A stretch of DNA of 64,000 nt from Bryobacter sp. Its GTDB lineage: Bacteria; Acidobacteriota; Terriglobia; Bryobacterales; Bryobacteraceae. Below the pieces are notes generated by a model, which saw only the letters and a program-made list of their open reading frames with translations, searched no databases and was not told where the DNA came from. This document shows positions 33,204-42,574 of the stretch, one piece after another. Every line of letters starts with the position of its first letter. Within the stretch, counting starts at the first letter, position 1. The stretch is taken from positions 1 through 64,000 of the forward strand of contig JALHNH010000038.1 in NCBI GenBank assembly GCA_022843625.1, written 5' to 3'. The position numbers and the translations under genes were made by a program.

Positions 33204-34303
33204 TGCGAGACTGTGAGCCAGATGCGGAAAGTTTCATCGAGGCCGTTTTCGCCGAAGCGGACCTCGCGCAGTTTTTGGTGAGGGTTGTATTGGTTTTGCG
33301 TTGAGTTGTCGTAGATGGCTTCTGCTTCGAGTTTTGAGGCTTTGGGCAAGAAGAGTGGCCGCGCCAACTGGTAGCTGGTCATGACGTGGTGTTCGAAGGG
33401 ATGGATGAAGAGGAAGTAGTCTTCTGTGCCTTGCTGCCGCAAGTGCAGCTCGGCGGCCAGGAGTTGGAAGACCGGCAAAACGGCATGAAGTTGCAGCCTG
33501 GCAGGGAGGGTGAAGGTGGTCTTTTCTGAATGGAGATTGGCTCCGGCCGGGATGCGGATGTCGAGCTTGGTGATCTCGAGTAACGAGGCGGTGCGAGTCG
33601 GCTTTCGTTTGGTGAAGTAAAGGGCAATGCGGGTGAGGTCGCGGGCGGCGCGGAGGTTACGTTTGAAGTAGTGGAGTTCGACTGTGAGCGGGGCGTTCTG
33701 TGGGAGCTGCCAGGCGATGCCCCTGGGAAGGCGGATGCCGTTGTCGCACATGGCCCACGCGGCGATGGGTTGGCCTTTGATTCTGAGGATGGCGTGGTGG
33801 AGGATATTGCGATTGGAGGGGCGGAATTCGAGGGCGTCGAAATGACGTGGACTTTGCGTGGTGCCGAGTTCTTTGGGGCTGATGTCGAAGGTAACGATAT
33901 CGACGGTTTTTTCAGCTGAGACCGTGTGTTCGGTTGGTTGCGAGAGGACGAGGTCTGGCGGGCCCAAATTCCATTGCGGGTTGCGGCGGGGCAGGGGGAG
34001 TGGGGTGCCGGGTTTGGTGCCGGTGTTGATCCAGTTGAGGAGCTTTGCGGTGACACCTTCAGGCAGGGCTCGTGAATTGGAGAAGGGGATGGGGGAAGGC
34101 TTTGCGCTCCAGGGCGGCATCTTGTTGCCGAGGACGTAGCGGGCAATCTCGGGCGCGTAGGCTGATGCGCCGTCATAGGTGGTGAAGTCGAATGGGCCGA
34201 CTTGGCCAGCGCGATGGCAGCCGTTGCAGTGGCGGTCAAGGAGTGGGGCTACTTCTCGCCAAGTGGTGGCTTGAGCGAGAAGCAGGCACAAGAGGGGTGT
34301 CAT
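33200..34303 (-). CDS. Secreted protein with cytochrome-c motif and copper-monooxygenase-like C-terminus
   Basis: 367-aa protein with a signal peptide (MTPLLCLLLAQA). The heme motif CNGCH is at about residues 27-31, with a likely axial Met in NKMPPWSAKP. The remainder, beginning at GPPDLVLSQPTEHTV and containing ILHHAILRI and LTVELHYFK, matches the copper type II ascorbate-dependent monooxygenase-like part often fused to c-type heme domains in acidobacteria and planctomycetes. It overlaps gph at its start and the methyltransferase at its stop, both as ATGA. Confidence 0.78.
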   Translation of the reverse strand: MTPLLCLLLAQATTWREVAPLLDRHCNGCHRAGQVGPFDFTTYDGASAYAPEIARYVLGNKMPPWSAKPSPIPFSNSRALPEGVTAKLLNWINTGTKPGTPLPLPRRNPQWNLGPPDLVLSQPTEHTVSAEKTVDIVTFDISPKELGTTQSPRHFDALEFRPSNRNILHHAILRIKGQPIAAWAMCDNGIRLPRGIAWQLPQNAPLTVELHYFKRNLRAARDLTRIALYFTKRKPTRTASLLEITKLDIRIPAGANLHSEKTTFTLPARLQLHAVLPVFQLLAAELHLRQQGTEDYFLFIHPFEHHVMTSYQLARPLFLPKASKLEAEAIYDNSTQNQYNPHQKLREVRFGENGLDETFRIWLTVSQ

Positions 34304-35010
34304 AGGTGGGGGATCAGATCCTCCATGCGGTCGAGGAGAAGGTCTGGCGGGACTTGCTTGAGGGATTCGGGCTGGAGACCGTAGGTGAGGCCGACGGAGA
34401 AGACTTTGGCGTTGCGGGCGGTCTGGATATCAACAGAAGAATCGCCAACCATCACCGTGTGTTCTGCTGCGACTTTCGATTCTTCGCGAAGGGTGTCGAT
34501 GCCGATAGGGTCGGGCTTCTTTGCGGGGAAGCTATTGCCGCCGTAGATGCGGAAGAAGGTGCCTTCGAGGCCAAGGCCGTCGAGAATGACATGGCTGATG
34601 CGCACAGGCTTATTGGTGAGGATGGCGAGGTGGATCTGTTTGTCGCGAGCGGATTTGAGAGTTTCGAGTGCGCCGGGGTAGAGCCGTGTGGCATCGAGGC
34701 AATGGTCGTGATAGTAGCGGATGAAATAGTCGAGGGCGGTCTCGACCTGGGCTTCGGAGGCCTCCGGACCCATGGCTTTACGGATCAATACGGGAGCGCC
34801 GTTGCCTACGTAGCTGGCGACCAAATCGCCCGGGAGGGATGGCAACTGCATGTAAGCGCGAGTTGCGTTGACGCTGGAAATCAGATCCTGTTTGGAATCG
34901 ATGAGAGTGCCATCGAGATCAAAGATGAGGAGCCTGGGGGCTGGGAACGGCTTTACTGTTTGAAGACTTGAGGCGTCTTCTCGATTGTGTCCTGAACGGT
35001 TTTCTTCCAC
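34300..35010 (-). CDS. gph: HAD-family phosphatase, phosphoglycolate-phosphatase-like
   Basis: 236-aa HAD hydrolase. Motif I LLIFDLDGTLIDS has the nucleophile and acid Asp, motif II is LAILTNKP, the Lys is in FPAKKPDP and motif III is VMVGDSSVDIQTA. Most like phosphoglycolate phosphatase Gph, which clears 2-phosphoglycolate, though HAD specificity is hard to read. The start is GTG ending 35010, which makes a 58-bp overlap with cvpA; no later standard start precedes motif I. Overlaps the next gene as ATGA. Confidence 0.82.
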   Translation of the reverse strand: MEENRSGHNREDASSLQTVKPFPAPRLLIFDLDGTLIDSKQDLISSVNATRAYMQLPSLPGDLVASYVGNGAPVLIRKAMGPEASEAQVETALDYFIRYYHDHCLDATRLYPGALETLKSARDKQIHLAILTNKPVRISHVILDGLGLEGTFFRIYGGNSFPAKKPDPIGIDTLREESKVAAEHTVMVGDSSVDIQTARNAKVFSVGLTYGLQPESLKQVPPDLLLDRMEDLIPHL

Positions 35011-35522
35011 TGCTTTCTTAGTTTCTCGTAGTTTGAGTGGAAGCCGTCGCGAATTTCGTGGGGACAGAGATAGACAAGGATCTGGGCACCCTCCATGACG
35101 TAGGGGGCGATGGTGGATTGGGCGACGGAGGCGGGCGGCGGATTCCAGGAAAAAGCAGTAAGGATCATCACGAACACACTACTGATGAGGATCGCGCGAA
35201 CGAGGCCGAAGACGCCGCCAAGGAGTCGATCGAGCCAGCCGAGGCCGGCTTTTTTGAAGGACATTGAAAGGATTTTGGCCAGGAGGATGCCAGTGAGCTG
35301 GACTATCAGAAGGATGCTGAGGAAGCCCAGGAAGTTTGCGAGGGATTCCTCTTTGAGATAGGGCGTGAAGAAGGATGCAGCCAGGCCGTAGAACCAGCTT
35401 GCCAGCAGGATCGAGAGGATGGTTGCGGCAAGGCCGATCGAGAGGCGGAAGAAACCCTTCCAGATGCCTGTGCCAACGGAGATGCCGAGGATTGCTGCGA
35501 GGACGAAATCAAGCCAGTTCAT
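34953..35522 (-). CDS. cvpA: CvpA-family membrane protein
   Basis: 189-aa protein with four hydrophobic helices and the CvpA pattern: NWLDFVLAAILGISVGTGIWKGF at the start and GWLDRLLGGVFGLVRAIL in the middle. CvpA is needed for colicin V secretion in E. coli and for envelope homeostasis in other bacteria; it is often linked to purine genes, as here. The start lies 2 bp after the purC stop. Confidence 0.9.
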   Translation of the reverse strand: MNWLDFVLAAILGISVGTGIWKGFFRLSIGLAATILSILLASWFYGLAASFFTPYLKEESLANFLGFLSILLIVQLTGILLAKILSMSFKKAGLGWLDRLLGGVFGLVRAILISSVFVMILTAFSWNPPPASVAQSTIAPYVMEGAQILVYLCPHEIRDGFHSNYEKLRKQWKKTVQDTIEKTPQVFKQ

Positions 35523-35524
35523 GA

Positions 35525-36418
35525 TCAGGGTAGGGGGTTGCCGGTGAGCAGCCGGTATGCTTCCTTGTATTTCTTTGAGGTTTCGGATGCAACTTCATCG
35601 GGAAGGCCCGGGGCTGGCGGTTGTTTGTTCCAGCCGATTTGTTCGAGGTAGTTGCGGACGTATTGTTTGTCGTAGGAAAGTTGAGCGCCGCCAGGGGCCC
35701 AGGTGTCGCGGGGCCAGAAGCGCGAGGAGTCTGGGGTGAGGACTTCATCGCCGAGCACCAGGGTGTCGCCGAGGAAGCCGAATTCGAATTTGGTGTCGGC
35801 GAGGAGGATGCCTTTGGTGGCCGCGTAAGCGGAGGCCTTGGCATAAATAGCGAGGGTGCGGCGGCGAAGTTCGGTTGCGAGGTCGAGGCCGATCTGGGCG
35901 ATGACTGTTTCGAAGCTGATGTTTTCGTCGTGGCCGGATTGCGCTTTGGTGGCGGGGGTAAAGATGGGCTCGGGCAGGATACTGCCGTCCTTGAGGCCTG
36001 CGGGGAGTGGAATGCCGCAGACGGCACCGGTGGCGCGATAGTCTTTCCAGCCAGAGCCACAGAGGTAGCCACGGGCTACGCATTCGACGTCGACCATGCG
36101 TGCGCGGTGGACGAGCATGGAGCGACCTTCGAGCTGGTCTGCGAATACGCGAAGATTCGCTGGGTACTCGCGGATGTCGGCGGTGATGAGGTGGTTGGGA
36201 GTGAGGTCTGAGAGGAAGTCAAACCAGAAAAGAGAAAGCTGTGTGAGGACACGGCCTTTTTCTGGAATACCGGATGCGAGAATGTAGTCAAACGCGGAGA
36301 TGCGATCTGTTGCAACAAAGAGCAACGTGGCCGCGTCCACGACGTATACGTCGCGTACTTTGCCGCGGGCGTGGAGAGGGATTCCGGGGAGATTTGTTTC
36401 GAGGATGACTTGAGGCAA
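35525..36418 (-). CDS. purC: Phosphoribosylaminoimidazole-succinocarboxamide (SAICAR) synthase
   Basis: 297-aa enzyme of purine synthesis that joins CAIR and aspartate with ATP. Motifs: ARGKVRDVYVVD, FVATDRISAFDYIL, VECVARGYLCGSGW, GHDENISFE and a C-terminal LGDEVLTPDSSRFW. The TTG ending at 36418 (reading LPQVILETNLPG) is chosen because AGGA lies ~9 bases upstream and family members begin at this point. A longer frame to 36517 would overlap the divergent protease gene. First gene of a five-gene minus-strand operon. Confidence 0.93.
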   Translation of the reverse strand: MPQVILETNLPGIPLHARGKVRDVYVVDAATLLFVATDRISAFDYILASGIPEKGRVLTQLSLFWFDFLSDLTPNHLITADIREYPANLRVFADQLEGRSMLVHRARMVDVECVARGYLCGSGWKDYRATGAVCGIPLPAGLKDGSILPEPIFTPATKAQSGHDENISFETVIAQIGLDLATELRRRTLAIYAKASAYAATKGILLADTKFEFGFLGDTLVLGDEVLTPDSSRFWPRDTWAPGGAQLSYDKQYVRNYLEQIGWNKQPPAPGLPDEVASETSKKYKEAYRLLTGNPLP

Positions 36419-36473
36419 GCTTTGGGGTCCTAGTTGGTCGATTTCACTATTGTCCTTCAACGGAGTGTTTGAT

Positions 36474-38225
36474 TTGAAGCTAAAAATTGCAATCCTTACG
36501 CTTGTGCTTTCGAGCACCAGTCTTTTCGGTGCTCTGACAGAGGCGCAGAGGGTGCAGGACTTTCAGTCCCTCGCCGGGCTTTACGCCAAGAGCTACGGGC
36601 CGGCCAACTGGAAGATCCTTGGTCTGGGAGTGAACCCGTTTGAGACAGGGCCCTGGCTGCAGCGGGTGAGGGCGGCTAAGAGCGACCTGGAACACGCCCA
36701 GATTCTGATTGAGTATGCGGCAAGTTTGCAGGATACGCATACGGGTGTGACGATGCGATCGAATTTTCTCGCAGATCTCGGCTTCTACTGCGATCTTTAT
36801 GACGACAAGGTGATGATCGATCTGGTAGACCGTTTTCTTTTGCCTGCCCGCGATTACCCATTTGTTGCTGGTGATGAGTTTGTCAGTCTGGACGGCAAGC
36901 CTGCGATTGAAGTGGCGAGAGACTTGCAGAAACTGGTGGGCTGGGGCAATCCGCGCGCAATTTTGAGATGGGCCATCCAGAACATCACCTTTCGATTTCA
37001 GGCGGATCATCCCTTTGCGGTGGACCTGCCCGATGAGAGCATGGTGGTGATTCGCCGGCAGAGTGGAGAGCTTGAGACTTACAAGCTGAAATGGGATAAA
37101 TCCGGATATGCGGTACGAAATCTTGGTACCGCATCGAATACAACAGCGCTGTCGAGTGGCCTGCAGTTGGGGCCTGTTGGGGATTCCATCGATGAGGATG
37201 CTACCGACCGGCCAGCATGGCATCATCTGTTCTACACCTCGCGACAGTCGAAAGTGGCTTCGCGGCGGGTGCGTCCGGCACGGCGGCTGGTTGAGCTTGA
37301 AGATGGATCGAAGGCGGCATTCGAGGCGTTGCGTGGATTTGGCAGCCGGACCCCGGTGTGGACACTGCCGGCAGGCTTTGTGACGCGTCTGGGCCGGAGC
37401 CCGAACGATATTTTCTTTAGCGGCACGTTTATTTCGGAGGGGCAGAGAATCGGGTATTTGAGAATCCGTGATTTTGGTTTTTCAACCAATGCGCAATTGA
37501 ACCAGTTGGCTGGGGAGATTGTTTACTTCAACAACAACACCGATGGTTTGGTGATCGATGTGATGCGAAACCCTGGTGGATTTGTTTGTAGTGCCGTGAA
37601 TACGGTGAGCATGCTTGTTCCAAGAGCGTTTACGCAGATTGGATTTTCAATTCGGCCCAGCCTGTCGTGGATTGTGGACTTTGACGCAGCACTGGTGGAG
37701 TCTGAGTTTTTTGAAGACCCGCAGTACATCATCGATACGTTGAAATTCCAACGGGATCTCCTGTTGGGTGCATTCAATAATGGGCGCGGTATGACGGGAT
37801 CCATTCCGTTGTGCGGGCTGGACTTACCCCTGCGAAGCCAGGCGTTTGCTTACCAGAAGCCTGTCATTACGCTTGTGGATGACTACTCCACTTCCGGAGC
37901 CGATCTCATGCCGGCAATGATGCAGGACAACAAGCGGGGCAAGATTGTTGGGATGCGGACAAACGGGGCAGGTGGGAGTGTAATTTCGACGGTGGCAGGC
38001 CCGTGGGCTGAACTGGAGACCGGGCTGACCGAATCATTGATGATTCGGCTTGAGGAGCGCAGCTATCCTGGATTTCCGATGTCGCCATTTATTGAAAATG
38101 TGGGCGTGAGGCCAGACCTTGAACTGGACTATATGACTGTCGAGAATTTGAGAAATGGTGGACGCCCCTTTGTAGAGGCGTTCACCAAAATCATTGTCGA
38201 AGAGATTAAGGCGTCAAAGCCTTAG
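36474..38225 (+). CDS. Exported S41-family peptidase (CtpA-like)
   Basis: 583-aa protein with a signal peptide (MKLKIAILTLVLSSTSLFG). The start is a TTG at 36474 supported by GGAG at 36462-36465. The S41 catalytic region is VITLVDDYSTSGADLMPAMMQDN, where the Ser follows DDYST, and a downstream GKIVGMRTNGAGGS; the usual Lys position is not obvious to me. IDVMRNPGGFVC is a typical S41 strand. A PDZ-like segment lies before it (VAGDEFVSLDGKPAIEVA). Its stop shares bases with the convergent Gfo/Idh/MocA gene (TTAG). Confidence 0.85.
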   Translation: MKLKIAILTLVLSSTSLFGALTEAQRVQDFQSLAGLYAKSYGPANWKILGLGVNPFETGPWLQRVRAAKSDLEHAQILIEYAASLQDTHTGVTMRSNFLADLGFYCDLYDDKVMIDLVDRFLLPARDYPFVAGDEFVSLDGKPAIEVARDLQKLVGWGNPRAILRWAIQNITFRFQADHPFAVDLPDESMVVIRRQSGELETYKLKWDKSGYAVRNLGTASNTTALSSGLQLGPVGDSIDEDATDRPAWHHLFYTSRQSKVASRRVRPARRLVELEDGSKAAFEALRGFGSRTPVWTLPAGFVTRLGRSPNDIFFSGTFISEGQRIGYLRIRDFGFSTNAQLNQLAGEIVYFNNNTDGLVIDVMRNPGGFVCSAVNTVSMLVPRAFTQIGFSIRPSLSWIVDFDAALVESEFFEDPQYIIDTLKFQRDLLLGAFNNGRGMTGSIPLCGLDLPLRSQAFAYQKPVITLVDDYSTSGADLMPAMMQDNKRGKIVGMRTNGAGGSVISTVAGPWAELETGLTESLMIRLEERSYPGFPMSPFIENVGVRPDLELDYMTVENLRNGGRPFVEAFTKIIVEEIKASKP

Positions 38226-39346
38226 CCTTTGCTCACCTTATCCCAGGTGACTTCTTTGCCACTGTAGATTGCCTCGCGCGCCATTACCGCTGCCATTGTG
38301 GACTCCGCTCCCCAGATGGCAGCATTTTCGAGCTTTCCTGTGCGGGAGCCCTCAACGAACTGGTTGACGGCATCAATGGTGATGTCGTAATTGGTGGGCC
38401 ACTCTTCGGCTTCCTTGGCACCTTTGCGCCAGACGGAGATTCCTTTACGTGAGGTGCGGACCGTGCCGCCGTCGCACATGAAGGTCTCGCTTACGTCCTG
38501 GAAGGCTTGTCCCGAGCCAAGCTGATTGGCCGAGAAGCTGGCTACCAGGCCGTCGGCGTACTGGAAGGTGACTGAGAGGGTGTCGAGGATATCACCTTCT
38601 TTGCGTAATGCACGCGAGCCGTAGCCGACGGCCTTTGCCGGATTGCGGTCTGTAAACCAGTGGAGGACGTCGATGTTGTGGCAATCCTGTTCGGTGATCA
38701 TGTCGCCGGACATGTCCTTGTAGAAATACCAGTTGCGGATCTTTTCTTCCTGGCCTGAGTAGTTGGGCTTGTAGGCTGGGCCGGTGCCGAGCCAGGCAGC
38801 GCGGATCATGCGGATTTTGCCGATTTCGCCGGAGTTGACAAGAGCGTGGGCGCGGCGGTAGTCGGTGCCATAACGCTGTTGGAAGCCCATGGAGATGCGC
38901 TTGGTGGGGTCTGCGGCGCGGGCAGCCTTGAGGACGCGCATACAGCCTTTGGCGTCGATTGCGGCGGCCTTCTCCATGTAAATGTGCTTGCGGGCTTTTG
39001 TGGCGAGTTCGAAGTGCTCCGGATGGTAGACGATGGGGGTGGCAATCAAAACAGCGTCGACGTCTGAGGCGAGAAGTTCGTTGATGTCCTTGAATTCCTG
39101 GACGCCGGAATACTTGCCTCGGCCGGCAGCAAGGCGATCCTCATAGATGTCGCAGATCTTGGTTACTTTGGCGAATTCGTTCTTGGCGAAGATGCCGCTA
39201 ACGTACATGCCGCGATTGCCGCAGCCTACGAGACCGATGGTCAGGGCAGAGTTCGCCTGCGAGCCGCGGACGGATTGCGGAGAAACAATCGAAAACGCCG
39301 CTGCCGACGTGGCGAGGAAGCTTCTTCTTGCTGTTTGGTTTTCCAT
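38222..39346 (-). CDS. Tat-exported Gfo/Idh/MocA-family oxidoreductase
   Basis: 374-aa NAD(P)-dependent sugar dehydrogenase-like protein. The Tat signal is TARRSFLATSAAAFSI, the Rossmann motif is IGLVGCGNRGMYVSG. The usual EKP motif reads YMEKAAA, with Pro replaced by Ala. The C-terminal sheet domain has DCHNIDVLHWF and the family LSVTFQYADG. Tat-exported members are abundant in acidobacteria and planctomycetes and probably work on polysaccharide-derived sugars. Start is 58 bp from the divergent glycosyltransferase. Confidence 0.9.
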   Translation of the reverse strand: MENQTARRSFLATSAAAFSIVSPQSVRGSQANSALTIGLVGCGNRGMYVSGIFAKNEFAKVTKICDIYEDRLAAGRGKYSGVQEFKDINELLASDVDAVLIATPIVYHPEHFELATKARKHIYMEKAAAIDAKGCMRVLKAARAADPTKRISMGFQQRYGTDYRRAHALVNSGEIGKIRMIRAAWLGTGPAYKPNYSGQEEKIRNWYFYKDMSGDMITEQDCHNIDVLHWFTDRNPAKAVGYGSRALRKEGDILDTLSVTFQYADGLVASFSANQLGSGQAFQDVSETFMCDGGTVRTSRKGISVWRKGAKEAEEWPTNYDITIDAVNQFVEGSRTGKLENAAIWGAESTMAAVMAREAIYSGKEVTWDKVSKG

Positions 39347-39404
39347 GATTTGCTTTGATTCTATACGATTGGCAGGCTCTGGCGGTTATAGTTAAAAGGT
39401 TGCC

Positions 39405-40808
39405 ATGAAGCTCTCGATTTTGATTCCCGTCTACAATGAACGGGCTGTAGTGGAGAAGAGTCTTGCCATGGTGCTTGCTGCTCCCTTGCCTGAGAATCTG
39501 GAGCGAGAGCTCGTAATTGTGGACGACTGCTCAAAAGACGGAACATCGGAAATTCTGGCGCGGTTTGCGGCGCTACACCCTGAGATCAGGCTCTTTCGCC
39601 ATGAAGTAAATCAAGGTAAGGGTGCTGCTGTTCGCTCTGCCATTGAAAAAGCAAATGGGGATTTTTGCCTCATTCAGGATGCGGATTTAGAGTATGATCC
39701 CGGCGAGTATCCAGTTCTGCTGGCCCCGTTGCTTTCTGGCCGTGCTGATGCTGTATTTGGGAGCCGATACCTCGCGGGTGAGCAGAGACGTGTGCTGCCC
39801 TTTTGGCACTCGATGATCAATCTGTTTCTGACGTTGACATCGAACATGTTCTCCAATCTTCATTTGACCGACATGGAGACCTGTTACAAAGTCTTTCGAA
39901 CGGACCTGCTGAAGAGTATTCCTGTCCGGTCTGATCGGTTTGGCTTCGAGCCAGAAATCACAATGAAGTGTGCCAAACGAAAGCTTCGCATTTATGAAGT
40001 ACCGATCAGTTATCACGGCCGCACCTACGAAGAAGGCAAGAAGATTGGTTGGAAAGATGGGGTTAAAGCGTTGGGGGTGGTGCTGTACTTCTGGGTGGTA
40101 GATGACCTCTATAAGGAAAGCTACGGAAAGAATTACCTCAATACGCTCACAGGTACGCCTGCCTACCTCAATTGGCTGGTATCGATTGTGCGGCCTCATC
40201 TTGGAGACCGCGTGATCGAACTTGGAGCGGGGTTGGGCAGCCTTAGTGGAATGCTGATGGGAAAGAGACTTCGATACGTCGCAGGAGAAAAAGATTCGCT
40301 ATCCCTGCATTCGCTTCGGAACCGGTTCTTGCGCACTCCGAATGTTGAGGTGTGTGAATTGAATGCCGATGAGTCCAGTGGCTTTGAATCGCTTAAAGGT
40401 GAGTTTGATACTGCGTTACTTCTCAAGACCCTTGAGTACAGCAAGGACCCTGAAAAGAGCCTGCGGCTGATGCATGATTGTTTGGTCAGAAACGGCCGGT
40501 TAATTATTTCTGTCCCTCAGGGAGACAAGTTGAATTCCCTGGATCGTGGAATGGGTTATCTGCAGCGGTTCACCAAAGCCAATTTGTTTGCTGCGCTCGA
40601 CAGAAATGGTTTTGTTGTAGAGGCAACGCGAGAGCTCAACAAAAGTGGGCGGTTGGCGTGGGGGCTTTTTGGCGGTCTGTTTGGCAGCGAAAAAATCAAC
40701 AAGTTGAGTCTCAAACTCTTTGATAAGAGTGTCTGGCTAACAAAAGGCCTGGATCTGGTGCTGCCGTGGGGTGGCTTGAATTTGATAGTGATTGCGAGGA
40801 AAAAGTAG
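39405..40808 (+). CDS. Fusion of family 2 glycosyltransferase and SAM-dependent methyltransferase
   Basis: 467-aa two-domain protein. Residues 1-240 form a GT2 domain: LSILIPVYNERAVVEKSL, VIVDDCSKDGTSEIL, QDADLEYDP (DxD) and FGFEPEITMKCAKR, as in dolichyl/undecaprenyl-phosphate sugar transferases. Residues ~255-467 are a class I methyltransferase (DRVIELGAGLGSLSGML, FDTALLLKTLEYSKDP). No membrane helices at the end. AAAAGG at 39394-39399 supports the ATG. First of three coupled genes with a sugar isomerase and an epimerase, which suggests synthesis and capping of a cell-surface glycan. Confidence 0.88.
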   Translation: MKLSILIPVYNERAVVEKSLAMVLAAPLPENLERELVIVDDCSKDGTSEILARFAALHPEIRLFRHEVNQGKGAAVRSAIEKANGDFCLIQDADLEYDPGEYPVLLAPLLSGRADAVFGSRYLAGEQRRVLPFWHSMINLFLTLTSNMFSNLHLTDMETCYKVFRTDLLKSIPVRSDRFGFEPEITMKCAKRKLRIYEVPISYHGRTYEEGKKIGWKDGVKALGVVLYFWVVDDLYKESYGKNYLNTLTGTPAYLNWLVSIVRPHLGDRVIELGAGLGSLSGMLMGKRLRYVAGEKDSLSLHSLRNRFLRTPNVEVCELNADESSGFESLKGEFDTALLLKTLEYSKDPEKSLRLMHDCLVRNGRLIISVPQGDKLNSLDRGMGYLQRFTKANLFAALDRNGFVVEATRELNKSGRLAWGLFGGLFGSEKINKLSLKLFDKSVWLTKGLDLVLPWGGLNLIVIARKK

Positions 40809-41639
40809 ATGCCGTTTCGTCATGCTATTTGCAACGAAGCATTTGAGAAGTGGGATTTTGCGGAATCTTGTCGCGTGATGAAGCGACTTGGATATCAGGG
40901 GATTGAGATTGCGCCATTTACCCTGGCGGAGGATCCTGTAGATCTGAGCGCCGAGCGCAGGAGGGAAGTGAAAGACATTATCGCGTCGGAGGGGCTGCAA
41001 TTCGTGGGCTTGCACTGGCTTATGGTGAGCCCCAAAGGGCTGCATGTAACGACTCCGGACGAAACCTTGCGCGCCAGGAGCTGGCAACATATCCGGAACC
41101 TGATCGATTTGTGTGCAGACCTTGGGCCAGACGGTGTGATGGTGTTTGGTAGCCCGAAGCAGCGGGGTACGGTTGGCGGATTGACTGTCGCTGAAGCAAC
41201 AAAGAATTATGTCGATGGTCTGGCGGGTGTGGCTGCACAAGCCGAAGAACGGGGCGTCAAGCTATTGATTGAAGCGTTACCTGTCGAGCAGACCGATGTT
41301 GTGCTGACCCTGGACGAAGCGGTGGAGCACGTGAAGGCGATCGGCAGCCCGGCCATCGCTACGATGTTTGACACACACAATGCGGTGGATGAAGTTGAGC
41401 CGCATGCCGAGCTTATAGAGAAACACTTTGAATGGATTCGCCATGTGCATGTCAACGAGATCGATGGCCGACATCCTGGAACGGGCGACTACGATTTTGT
41501 GTCCATTTTCCGAAAGCTGAATCAGCTGAATTATCAGGGATGGGTTTCGATGGAAGCATTTGACTTTAGTCCGGGGGCGGAAGTACTTGCCGCGGAAAGC
41601 ATTCAATATCTGAACCGGCGTATCGAGGAGGCTTTATGA
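40809..41639 (+). CDS. Sugar phosphate isomerase/epimerase (TIM barrel)
   Basis: 276-aa protein of the xylose-isomerase-like TIM-barrel family. The four metal ligands are visible: Glu in KLLIEALPVE, Asp in ATMFDTHNAVD, His in IRHVHVNEIDG and Glu in VSMEAFDFSPG. Relatives include hydroxypyruvate isomerase and D-psicose/tagatose 3-epimerase. It begins on the base after the fusion-gene stop and overlaps the epimerase start as ATGA. Confidence 0.9.
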   Translation: MPFRHAICNEAFEKWDFAESCRVMKRLGYQGIEIAPFTLAEDPVDLSAERRREVKDIIASEGLQFVGLHWLMVSPKGLHVTTPDETLRARSWQHIRNLIDLCADLGPDGVMVFGSPKQRGTVGGLTVAEATKNYVDGLAGVAAQAEERGVKLLIEALPVEQTDVVLTLDEAVEHVKAIGSPAIATMFDTHNAVDEVEPHAELIEKHFEWIRHVHVNEIDGRHPGTGDYDFVSIFRKLNQLNYQGWVSMEAFDFSPGAEVLAAESIQYLNRRIEEAL

Positions 41640-42574
41640 AAGCAGTAGTTACTGGTGGAGCGGGATTCATTGGTTCGGCATTGGTTCGACACCTTTTGTC
41701 TGAAGGTGTGGATTCGATTGTTGCGTTTGACAATCTGAATAGCGGCCATGCAAAGAATCTGGATGGGCTTGGGGATCGGGTACAACTCGTAGAAGGCGAC
41801 ATCAGGGATTACGATGCCGTTGTTGCGGCTATTGCCGGAGCAGATTTTGTCTTCCACCTGGCCGCAATCCCGAGTGTGCCTCGAAGCATCAAAGAACCGA
41901 TTCCCTCGCACGATGTGAACATTAATGGATCGTTCAATGTTTTTCGCGCTGCACAGGCATGCGGGGTGAAGCGCGTGGTTTACGCTGCATCCAGTTCGGC
42001 TTACGGCGATACCGAAGTGTTGCCCAAGGTGGAAACGATGCAGGCGAATCCACGGAGTCCTTATGCGGCCCAGAAGCTCATGGGTGAATACTATGCGAGC
42101 GTGTTCTCTTCCTGCTTTGGCCTTGAGACCGTGTCTCTGAGATTTTTCAATGTATTTGGACCGAGGCAGGATCCAGGTAGTGCCTATAGCGGCGTACTCA
42201 GCCTGTTCATGAAGTCCCTGATTACTGGCCAGGCACCTACTATTTTCGGAGATGGAGGCCAGAGCCGGGATTTCACATATGTGGAAGATGTGGCGGCATT
42301 GGTTTGGAAGGCAGCGCGAGCCGAGGGCGTTAGCGGGAAGGTATTTAATGCCGGAAATGGCAACCGCTACACGTTGAATCAAACCTGGGAGCTGCTACAG
42401 AAAATCACAGGTGTGAGCCTTGAAGCGCAGTATGGACCAGCGCGGGAAGGTGACGTGCGAGATTCACAGGCCGACACAACGTTGGCAAAGTTGGAGTTGG
42501 GCCACGACCCGAAATTTACCTTCGAAGAGGGGCTTCGTCGAACTTTTGACTGGTATCGGCAGAGTCTGGCTTAA
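41636..42574 (+). CDS. NAD-dependent nucleotide-sugar epimerase/dehydratase
   Basis: 312-aa extended SDR protein. GGAGFIGSALVRHL is the cofactor-binding loop and YAAQK (YxxxK) with the preceding SSSAYG Ser/Thr forms the catalytic triad. RFFNVFGPRQDPGSAYSGV and GDGGQSRDFTYVEDV resemble UDP-N-acetylglucosamine C4-epimerase (WbpP-like) and related enzymes. Substrate is probably a UDP-sugar for surface glycan. Overlaps the isomerase stop. Its 3' end overlaps the convergent glgB gene by 59 bp. Confidence 0.9.
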   Translation: MKAVVTGGAGFIGSALVRHLLSEGVDSIVAFDNLNSGHAKNLDGLGDRVQLVEGDIRDYDAVVAAIAGADFVFHLAAIPSVPRSIKEPIPSHDVNINGSFNVFRAAQACGVKRVVYAASSSAYGDTEVLPKVETMQANPRSPYAAQKLMGEYYASVFSSCFGLETVSLRFFNVFGPRQDPGSAYSGVLSLFMKSLITGQAPTIFGDGGQSRDFTYVEDVAALVWKAARAEGVSGKVFNAGNGNRYTLNQTWELLQKITGVSLEAQYGPAREGDVRDSQADTTLAKLELGHDPKFTFEEGLRRTFDWYRQSLA

